Source of the DNA: Pseudomonas sp. | GTDB taxonomy: Bacteria > Pseudomonadota > Gammaproteobacteria > Pseudomonadales > Pseudomonadaceae | Assembly: GCA_007117785.1 (NCBI GenBank) | Contig: SKFV01000038.1 | Coordinates: 1-12,264, forward strand | Direction of reading: 5' to 3' | DNA length: 12,264 nucleotides | In this document: in pieces, positions 6,622 through 12,264 of the stretch | Layout: each line of letters begins with the position of its first letter | Numbering within the stretch: the first letter of the stretch is position 1 | Translations under genes and position numbers: made by a program | Notes under the pieces: model-generated | What the model was told of the DNA's origin: nothing | The model's input: the letters and a program-made list of their open reading frames with translations, nothing else | The model's database searches: none

Positions 6622-7124
6622 CGGCGTTCAACCTCAGGCAGTACTGCGGCCAGCAAATGCTCCATGCGGGCTACGGTATCGGCCCAGGATTGCTGTTGAT
6701 CCAGCACATGCAGGTGCAGGGTGCCCGACTCAAAGTGTGACGCGAGGGTGCCGGGCATAAGACCGACGATGGCGGAGAGCAACAGGTGGACTTGCGCGTT
6801 GGGAGTTTGCAATTCATAACGGACCCAGGCCGGGTCCATGGGCATCTGCGGATGCAACGCCCGACGCGCAACATCCCAGCCCCCGAGCAGCAGTTCATAG
6901 ATAAAGAACGCGGCCAGGGCAGGCACCCGGGTCAGGCGCAAATACCAGGGGGTTGCCTGCAGCCAGCAGGACAGCAGGGTCGCCGCGGCAATCACCGGCA
7001 CGCCGAGGTACCAGCCACTGCCACTGCTGAGCAAGGTCCACAGCCCGACATGCAATAGCAGCCAGAAGGGGCTGTTGCGTAATTTCAGGCTGAAGTCGCT
7101 ACGGGGTTGAGCGGCGAGTGTCAC
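6618..7124 (-). CDS. mnhE: Na+/H+ antiporter subunit E (MrpE/MnhE), first gene of operon
   Basis: A 168-residue protein. N-terminal hydrophobic helices (about 19-35, 39-55 and 66-82) are followed by a cytoplasmic alpha/beta domain with the MrpE signature: VHLLLSAIVGLMPGTL (111-127, usually ...LTPGT) and then TLHLHVLD (135-142). The start is GTG at 7124, with AGGA 6 bases before it. The first 15 residues are polar and variable, and no better start was found. It is the promoter-proximal gene, preceded by a good sigma-70-type promoter. An E-F-G order at the head of the operon is typical of mbh/mbs and of some non-classical mrp clusters; the classical order has E-F-G at the end. Confidence 0.93.
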   Translation of the reverse strand: MTLAAQPRSDFSLKLRNSPFWLLLHVGLWTLLSSGSGWYLGVPVIAAATLLSCWLQATPWYLRLTRVPALAAFFIYELLLGGWDVARRALHPQMPMDPAWVRYELQTPNAQVHLLLSAIVGLMPGTLASHFESGTLHLHVLDQQQSWADTVARMEHLLAAVLPEVERR

Positions 7125-7153
7125 GGTGATTCCTGTTGCTGTGTTGGCTCACC

Positions 7154-7182
7154 ATAGTAGGTAAAAGCCTGTGGCGACTCAA
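7154..7182 (-). promoter_or_regulatory. Sigma-70-type promoter of the antiporter operon
   Basis: On the minus strand TTGAGT (7182-7177) and TACTAT (7159-7154) are separated by exactly 17 bases. Transcription would begin near 7147, leaving a leader of about 23 bases before the GTG of mnhE. Nothing in the leader suggests a riboswitch. The match is read by eye; no transcript data are available. Confidence 0.65.
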
Positions 7183-7284
7183 TTGCTGGCACCGCACTGG
7201 CCGTCATTTTTACTTACCATTGGCAGTTGTTGTCTCCGTCAGGGCTCCGCATGCTGTGCATTATTGAATCCTGAGCCTGACCGC

Positions 7285-8565
7285 ATGCCTGTATCGCGCA
7301 AGACACCCCGTCGTTCGGCCCTTGGCCGTTTCTGGCAGCTTGGTACCACCAGTGCACGGGTCGCTGGCGGTTTGTTGCGTCAGCGCATCTTGCCGGGACA
7401 GACAGCCATGGACTGGCAGCCGACCGCTGATCTGTTACGCGATGTGTTGGGCGATATGAAAGGGCCGGTGCTCAAGCTGGGGCAGATGGCTGCACAGTGG
7501 GAGTCAGTCCTTCCGGCACCGATCTGTCAGGCCCTCAGTCACTTGCAATCGCAGGTGCCGGCCTTGCCCTTTAGCGCGTTCGAGCAGGTGCTTGATGCTG
7601 CCTATGCAGGCGGTTGGCGCGCGCATTTAGCTCGCATAGACCCAGAGCCCTTCGCCGCCGCCTCCCTGGGGCAGGTGCATCGGGCACAAACGGCTGATGG
7701 CCAGGCGGTCATCATCAAGTTGCAATACCCCGGTATGGCGGCTATCTGCCGGGCAGACCTGCAGCAGCTAAGGCGTTTGTTGCCATTGGGTCGTTTGCTG
7801 CGCGCCCCAGCGTCGGCGCTCGAGCAGGTCTATCAGGAGTTGGCCCGCGCGGTGCAGGCCGAGCTGGACTATGCCCTTGAGCTGGACAACCTGCGGCGCT
7901 ATGCCAGGCACTTTGCCGACACACCTGGTGTGCTTATTCCCCAGCCAGTACCGGCGCTTTGCCGGCCCGGCATTCTGGTGATGCAGGAAGTCCGCGGTGC
8001 GCCGCTGGCAAGCAGCGGTTCGGCGCCGCCGGAGATACGCCAGCGTTTGGCCGGGTGTTTGATTGACTGGCTTTGCTCGCAAGTTGTCGAGCTGGGTCTG
8101 CTGCATGTCGACCCGCACCCGGGCAATTTCGCCTGGACGCCCGAGGGCGAGCTGATCGTCTATGACTTCGGCGCCGTGCATAGGCTGCCGGCACCCCTGT
8201 TGAAGGCCTATGTCGCCAGTTACCAGGCCTTGCAGGCGGGCGACCCCCATCGACTGGAAGCGGCCTTTCAGCAACTGGGTGCGCGCCAGGCCGCGAGCCC
8301 GGTGCCCTGGTCCTTTTATCGTGAACTGTCGACCCTGTTGCAGCCGCAGTTGCAGCCGGGTGCGGCCTGGGATTTCGCGGCAGCGCCGTTGCACCAGCAA
8401 TTGACGCGGATTGTTCCGGAAGGCTTTGCCGCCCTGGGCAGTTTGCAGCCGGCGGCAGATACCCTGCTGGTCAATCGCGCGCTGGAGGGGCATTACTGGA
8501 ACCTGCAGCGTCTGGCCGTGCCGGTCAGGCTGGCCGACCGGCTGGATGCTGCACTGGGTGATTAG
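7285..8565 (+). CDS. ABC1/ADCK (AarF-like) atypical kinase family protein
   Basis: A 426-residue soluble protein of the ABC1 (UbiB/COQ8/ADCK) family. The N-terminal KxGQ motif is at 64-67 (VLKLGQMAAQWESVLP), the Ala-rich loop that replaces the P-loop at 124-129 (AAASLG), the ATP lysine at K145 (VIIKLQYPG), the family Glu at E193 (QAELDYALE), the catalytic loop HVDPHPGN at 274-281, and the metal-binding DFG at 294-296. All key residues are intact. There is no C-terminal membrane anchor and it is much shorter than UbiB (about 540), so it is a UbiB paralogue and not UbiB itself. In this family the role is ATPase or kinase-like support of quinone and lipid metabolism; the substrate here is unknown. 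ATG 7285 is chosen because its MPVSRK start with a basic tail fits the family; the frame is open to 7171, and no strong Shine-Dalgarno is seen. It is divergent from mnhE. Confidence 0.88.
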   Translation: MPVSRKTPRRSALGRFWQLGTTSARVAGGLLRQRILPGQTAMDWQPTADLLRDVLGDMKGPVLKLGQMAAQWESVLPAPICQALSHLQSQVPALPFSAFEQVLDAAYAGGWRAHLARIDPEPFAAASLGQVHRAQTADGQAVIIKLQYPGMAAICRADLQQLRRLLPLGRLLRAPASALEQVYQELARAVQAELDYALELDNLRRYARHFADTPGVLIPQPVPALCRPGILVMQEVRGAPLASSGSAPPEIRQRLAGCLIDWLCSQVVELGLLHVDPHPGNFAWTPEGELIVYDFGAVHRLPAPLLKAYVASYQALQAGDPHRLEAAFQQLGARQAASPVPWSFYRELSTLLQPQLQPGAAWDFAAAPLHQQLTRIVPEGFAALGSLQPAADTLLVNRALEGHYWNLQRLAVPVRLADRLDAALGD

Positions 8566-10202
8566 GCAATCTTGAAGAATTTGACCTTGTGCTCCAGCTG
8601 GTCGGCTAGGGTACTGAGTTCACGGCTGGAGGCGGCAACCTGATCGGAGCCGGCCGAGGTTTCCAGAGTCGCCTGATGAATCCGGCTGATGTTGCGGTTG
8701 ACCTCTTCGGCGACGGCACTTTGCTCCTCTGCAGCACTGGCGATTTGCGCATTCAGATCATTGATTGCACCGACTTCGTGTCGGATAACCCCGAGCGCAG
8801 TCTCGGCTTCGCGGGTCTTGAGCACGGTTTGCTGTGCCAGCTCGCGACTGGTGTGCATAACATCGCTAGCAGCGCTGGAGCCGGTCTGCAACTGGCCAAT
8901 CATCTGCTGGATTTCGCTGGTTGATTGTTGCGTGCGGGTGGCTAGTGAGCGTACTTCGTCAGCGACGACGGCAAAGCCACGGCCGTGTTCGCCGGCTCGG
9001 GCGGCTTCAATCGCGGCATTCAGTGCCAGCAGATTGGTCTGCTCGGCAATCGCATTGATCACATCGATGATCTTGCCGATTTCAACGCTGTCACTAGATA
9101 CTTTCTGTACCGACTCGGTGGCCTGCTCCAGAGTATCCGCCAGTTGCTGAATCGCCAAGGCGGTATCCTGCACCACCCGATTACCGTTGCCGGCTTCGTT
9201 ATCAGCATTACGTGTGGCGTTTGCTGCGTTGGCGGCGTAGCCGGCGACTTCATTGACGGTGGCAGCCATCTGTTCGACTGCGGTTGCCATCTGCTCTGCT
9301 TCGCGTGATTGCAGGCGAATTTGCTGGTTATTGCTGTCCGAGGTGCTGCTCAGCTCCAGAGAGGCCTGATTGAGTCCGCGCACGGCATCGTTGACCTCGC
9401 GGATGGTGCCGGACAGACGTTTGTTCAGGCTTTTCAGTTCGGCCATCACGCTGTTCTGGTGGCGGGTATCAATGCGCTGGTCCAGTTCGCCGTCAGCCAG
9501 ACGGCGAATGATGTCGGCCACCACATCGGGCTCGGCGCCCAGCACCGCTTTAAGCCAGCGAATGATCAATACGCAGACAATGATGCTGACAATAATCGCC
9601 AGCAAAGTAATACCGAGCATAAACCACTGGAAACCGGATGCAGTATCCTGGACGGCCTGAATATCACTGCTGATAAAGGCCTCTTGATAGTCAATATAGG
9701 CATTGATGCGTTGCAGCCATTCACTGTACGCCGGCGATACGTCTTCAAGCAGGAGGGCCTGGGCCGCAGCCAGCTGCCCACGCTCCTGTAGCCGGATCAC
9801 CTCATCCGTCAGCGGCAGGGTGCGCGCTTCAGTTTGCTGGATGGCGCTTAGCAGGCGTTGTTCTTCATTGCTCGGGCTGTTGCTGTCGAGCATCCGCTGC
9901 AATTCGCTGGCCGATTCGCGATAAAAGTCAGCCAGTTGATCGATCAGTTGCAGCTGCTGGCGCACGCCACGCGGCTCGTTGAGCAGGACTATGTCGCGAA
10001 TGGCAATCGCCCGGTCATGCACGCTGCCGCGGAAGTTGATTGCGTAGCGTTGCTTTTGGCTGGTCGACTGATTGACCTCTTGCAGCGTCTGATCAATAAA
10101 GCTGACGCGATTGATGCCGATAAGGGTAATGATCACCAGCAATGTCAGCACCAGGCAGAAGCCAAGGGTAAGGCGTTGAGCGACAGTAAGACGAGAGTGC
10201 AT
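8562..10202 (-). CDS. Methyl-accepting chemotaxis protein with four-helix-bundle sensor
   Basis: A 546-residue transmembrane chemoreceptor. TM1 is at about 10-31, followed by a periplasmic helical sensor of about 155 residues (4HB_MCP type), TM2 at about 191-214, a HAMP domain (about 214-268) and a long cytoplasmic coiled coil. The highly conserved hairpin that binds CheA and CheW is at about 378-421 (IIDVINAIAEQTNLLALNAA, then EAARAGEHGRGFAVVADEVR). Q/E pairs typical of methylation helices lie on both sides. The protein ends KVKFFKIA, so it lacks the NWETF-type CheR/CheB docking tail. ATG 10202 has AGGA 8 bases upstream and gives a proper TM1; the frame is open to 10235. The ligand cannot be told from sequence. 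A sigma-70-like promoter precedes it, and no FliA-type GCCGATAA box is seen. No other che gene is in the window. Confidence 0.95.
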   Translation of the reverse strand: MHSRLTVAQRLTLGFCLVLTLLVIITLIGINRVSFIDQTLQEVNQSTSQKQRYAINFRGSVHDRAIAIRDIVLLNEPRGVRQQLQLIDQLADFYRESASELQRMLDSNSPSNEEQRLLSAIQQTEARTLPLTDEVIRLQERGQLAAAQALLLEDVSPAYSEWLQRINAYIDYQEAFISSDIQAVQDTASGFQWFMLGITLLAIIVSIIVCVLIIRWLKAVLGAEPDVVADIIRRLADGELDQRIDTRHQNSVMAELKSLNKRLSGTIREVNDAVRGLNQASLELSSTSDSNNQQIRLQSREAEQMATAVEQMAATVNEVAGYAANAANATRNADNEAGNGNRVVQDTALAIQQLADTLEQATESVQKVSSDSVEIGKIIDVINAIAEQTNLLALNAAIEAARAGEHGRGFAVVADEVRSLATRTQQSTSEIQQMIGQLQTGSSAASDVMHTSRELAQQTVLKTREAETALGVIRHEVGAINDLNAQIASAAEEQSAVAEEVNRNISRIHQATLETSAGSDQVAASSRELSTLADQLEHKVKFFKIA

Positions 10203-10238
10203 TGGACAAGTCCTGTAGTTGCAAAATGATTGCATATA

Positions 10239-10275
10239 TTTGTACTGGAACTATACATCATTAGTGTTTTTGTAC
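10239..10275 (-). repeat. Pair of GTACAAA repeats flanking the chemoreceptor promoter
   Basis: The 7-mer GTACAAA (minus strand) occurs at 10275-10269 and again at 10245-10239, 30 bases apart, or about three helical turns. The upstream copy overlaps the -35 box and lies within the perfect palindrome TTGTACAA (10270-10277). The downstream copy lies at the predicted transcription start. It could be an operator, but two copies of a 7-mer in AT-rich DNA may be chance. Confidence 0.3.
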
Positions 10276-10277
10276 AA
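10250..10277 (-). promoter_or_regulatory. Sigma-70-type promoter of the chemoreceptor gene
   Basis: On the minus strand TTGTAC (10277-10272) and TATAGT (10255-10250) are 16 bases apart. The predicted start is near 10243, giving a leader of about 40 bases to ATG 10202. The surrounding sequence is clearly AT-rich relative to the genes, as expected for a promoter. Confidence 0.6.
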
Positions 10278-10442
10278 GTCAGGGTTATGCCGCCGGAATA
10301 TCGACGCAATCTATCTTTCTTTACCGCCTTGCTGCGCTATGCTGCTATGAATGGATTGATACTCAACAATGAATGACGGCTTAATAAAATTATTGCTGTT
10401 ATTCACTGTACTCACGGACGCTGTGAGCTGGTCTGCTCGCTA
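10278..10442 (+). other. Upstream region of the GGDEF gene, no clear promoter
   Basis: This part of the divergent gap is AT-rich around 10381-10412. A TTGATA at about 10355 and TTAATA/TAAAAT near 10381-10390 are present, but the spacings (19 or more) are poor, so no promoter is called. A 24-codon frame (10369-10443) ends in TAATG just before the gene and has no ribosome binding site; it is not accepted as a gene. Confidence 0.4.
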
Positions 10443-10444
10443 AT

Positions 10445-10448
10445 GGAG
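10445..10448 (+). promoter_or_regulatory. Shine-Dalgarno GGAG fixing the start of the GGDEF gene
   Basis: GGAG lies 6 bases before ATG 10455. The alternative in-frame ATG at 10443 has no ribosome binding site before it and itself overlaps this GGAG, so the start at 10455 is preferred. Confidence 0.7.
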
Positions 10449-10454
10449 AAACGG

Positions 10455-12264
10455 ATGCCGCTTCTGGTCAGCCCTGAAGAAGGCTTCAAACAATTGGCTG
10501 CTGGTGTCGTCGGCGCGCGGGGTGATGCTGCGTTCAGTCACTTGCTGCGCACGCTGGACAATATCTTGCCGGCTCGTCACTGGGTGATTGCCGAATGTTT
10601 TCCGGATTACCTGAGTGCAAGCAGTCTGGTCGTTTTGAGTGCTGGTGAGATTCTGGAGAATCGCTACTTTCCTCTGACTGGCGAGCCGTATCGCCAAGCA
10701 TTGGCGCGGGGCTTTTTCCTTGTCCCGGATGCGCTGCAAGAGCACCTGCCTGATGACCCCTTGCGCACACTTTTTGCTGCCCGCAGCTGTGTCGCTGTCG
10801 CACTGGGTAGTGACGGGCACAAGGGTGCTGGTCTCCTGCTGGGATGGCATGATCAGCCGATGCAGTTGACGGCTCTGGAGCAGGAAGCGCTGCAGATTGC
10901 TGCCAGCCAGGCCAGTGTCGAGCTCTCAAGGCGCCAGGCCGTGAGCCAGGCACAGCATAACGAGCTTCGGTTGCAAGCCCTGATGAGCCACCTGCCCGGA
11001 ATGGTTTACCGCTGTCGCCATGATGACGACTGGACCATGGAGTTTGTCAGTCAGGGTGCGCAGCAGTTGACGGGTTACCCGGTGGACAAGTTGCTGCAGG
11101 ACTCTCGTCTGGTGTTTGCCAGCCTGATTCACCCGGATGATCGTCCGCAGGCTTTTGCCTGTGTCGATGAGGCCGTTGCCGCGCATGCACCCTATCAGTT
11201 GACCTATCGACTGCTGACGGCGGATCGCGGTTATCGTTGGATGTGGGAGCAGGGGCAGGCAGTAGTAGATGCGCAGGGTGATGTCGCTTACCTGGAAGGC
11301 TTTATTTCCGACGTCACTGAACAGCATCAGGCGCAGCGTATTCAGCATGCAGTATTGCAGATAGCGACTGCTGTGACCGCAGCGGGCACTGACGATTACC
11401 TGCAGCGCCTGGTAGAAAAACTCTCTGATGTACTGGCATCAGATATCTGTTACATAGCCCGCTTGCTGCCCAGTGGCCGCCTGCAGGTATTGGCCGGGGT
11501 GGCGGGTGGTCAATCGATGTCCAGTTTTGACTATGACCCGGTAGACGTAGCGTGCAAACGTATTCTGCAGCAGGGTGAACTGGCCTTGAGCAGTAAGACA
11601 GCGCTGAATCTGCATAGTTTTCCCGAGGCTGCGCGCCTTCCGGTGCACCATTTGATCGGGCGCCGTCTGGATAATGCTGCAGGCGACACCGTCGGGGTGT
11701 TGATCAGCATGCAGCGCTCAACGCCTGAAGATCCTGAGTTTGCCACCTCGGTGTGTCGCATCCTGGCCAGTGGAGCAGCAGCGGAACTGGAACGCCAGGG
11801 ACATGATGTGCACCTGCAGCGCCTGGCTTTTGTCGATGAATTGACCGGGTTGCCGAACCGGGTTCGTTTTATCAATGAACTCGACAAGTACAGTGCCAGG
11901 ACGCCAAGGCCGCCGTTGGGGCTACTGCTGATTGATCTGGCGCGGTTCAAGGAAATCAATGACAGTCTCGGGCACGACATGGGTGACCGCCTGTTGCAGG
12001 CGGTGAGTCGCCGTTTGCAGCAGTCCTGTTTTGCTGACGTGTTTCTTGCCCGTCTCGGTGGCGATGAGTTTGCCATGTTGCTGCCGCGCAGCAGCGACGC
12101 AAACCTGCAACGTCAGGTCAGTGAATTGCGCCGCCAGCTGGAGTTGCCTGTGCGATTGCACGGACATGAGTTTGTTCTGGAAGCCAACCTGGGTGCCGTG
12201 CTCTGTCAGGGCAACAGCAATTGGGAGCAGGGTCTGCTGCAGCAGGCCAGTATTGCCTTGCATC
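10455..12264 (+). CDS. GAF-PAS-GAF-GGDEF c-di-GMP signalling protein (cut by right edge)
   Basis: A frame of 603 codons runs without a stop to the right edge. Residues about 24-157 look like a GAF-type sensor. Residues 172-290 are a PAS domain with a PAC tail: LPGMVYRCRHDDDW, then FASLIHPDDR, then EGFISDVTEQ. Residues about 300-445 look like a second GAF. Residues 455-603 form a GGDEF domain: DELTGLPNRVRF, then DLARFKEINDSLGHDMGD, then RLGGDEFAML with an intact GGDEF at 535-539. The inhibitory I-site (RxxD ending six residues before GGDEF) is absent; positions 526-529 read FADV. No membrane helix or signal peptide is seen, so it should be cytoplasmic. Such proteins often continue into an EAL domain, which would lie outside the window. 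The intact GGDEF suggests possible diguanylate cyclase activity. It is divergent from the chemoreceptor gene. Confidence 0.9.
   Translation, partial: MPLLVSPEEGFKQLAAGVVGARGDAAFSHLLRTLDNILPARHWVIAECFPDYLSASSLVVLSAGEILENRYFPLTGEPYRQALARGFFLVPDALQEHLPDDPLRTLFAARSCVAVALGSDGHKGAGLLLGWHDQPMQLTALEQEALQIAASQASVELSRRQAVSQAQHNELRLQALMSHLPGMVYRCRHDDDWTMEFVSQGAQQLTGYPVDKLLQDSRLVFASLIHPDDRPQAFACVDEAVAAHAPYQLTYRLLTADRGYRWMWEQGQAVVDAQGDVAYLEGFISDVTEQHQAQRIQHAVLQIATAVTAAGTDDYLQRLVEKLSDVLASDICYIARLLPSGRLQVLAGVAGGQSMSSFDYDPVDVACKRILQQGELALSSKTALNLHSFPEAARLPVHHLIGRRLDNAAGDTVGVLISMQRSTPEDPEFATSVCRILASGAAAELERQGHDVHLQRLAFVDELTGLPNRVRFINELDKYSARTPRPPLGLLLIDLARFKEINDSLGHDMGDRLLQAVSRRLQQSCFADVFLARLGGDEFAMLLPRSSDANLQRQVSELRRQLELPVRLHGHEFVLEANLGAVLCQGNSNWEQGLLQQASIALH

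Noticed and set aside
7768..8493. A 241-codon minus-strand frame inside the kinase gene
   Set aside because: It is Arg- and Gln-rich and resembles no family known to me, while the plus strand carries an intact ABC1 kinase with all motifs.
7285..8565. Kinase gene considered as ubiB itself
   Set aside because: It is too short, lacks the C-terminal membrane helices of UbiB, and is not next to ubiE or ubiJ. An ABC1-family paralogue fits better.
10369..10443. A 24-codon frame ending in TAATG just before the GGDEF gene, a possible leader peptide
   Set aside because: There is no Shine-Dalgarno before its ATG, and the TAATG joins an ATG (10443) that is itself not the preferred start. It has no run of regulatory codons that would suggest attenuation.

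Overview
The window looks like chromosome of a GC-rich gammaproteobacterium, most likely Pseudomonadales (Pseudomonas or a close relative). This is judged from codon use, from the style of the chemotaxis receptor and the GAF-PAS-GAF-GGDEF protein, and from the ABC1-family kinase. No taxon marker such as rRNA is present, so the assignment is an inference. I see no insertion sequence, tRNA, rRNA, CRISPR array or phage gene.

Layout. (1) Positions 1-105, minus strand, hold the first 35 codons of an unrecognised gene that leaves the window on the left. (2) Positions 106-317 are non-coding. (3) Positions 318-7124, minus strand, hold a compact eight-gene operon for a membrane-embedded cation/proton antiporter of the Mrp/Mnh superfamily. 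In transcription order it encodes MrpE, MrpF, MrpG, a fused protein (MbhD-like, MbhE-like and MrpB domains), MrpC, MrpD and two further large NuoL/M/N-type proton-channel subunits. Every junction overlaps by 4 to 14 bases. A good sigma-70-type promoter lies just upstream at 7154-7182. (4) Positions 7285-8565, plus strand, hold a soluble ABC1/ADCK (AarF-like) atypical kinase divergent from the antiporter operon. (5) Positions 8562-10202, minus strand, hold a methyl-accepting chemotaxis protein whose stop codon overlaps that of the kinase. (6) Positions 10455-12264, plus strand, hold a c-di-GMP signalling protein (GAF, PAS, GAF, GGDEF), cut by the right edge and divergent from the chemotaxis gene.

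How it fits together. The antiporter operon is the main item. Its subunit order (E, F, G, then D-E-B, C, D) is that of the membrane arms of archaeal MBH/MBS complexes and not the classical mrpABCDEFG order. It has no MrpA with an N-terminal NuoL-like half; the MrpA C-terminal domains occur fused to MrpB. Three separate antiporter-like subunits follow, and no hydrogenase, ferredoxin-oxidoreductase or iron-sulfur gene is attached within the window. The last subunit has Thr where the family's transmembrane helix 5 carries its key Glu. The simplest reading is a stand-alone Mrp-like ion pump with an unusual set of channel subunits; a redox partner encoded elsewhere is the less simple alternative. 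The other genes (kinase, chemoreceptor, c-di-GMP protein) look like ordinary chromosomal neighbours with no evident functional link to it.
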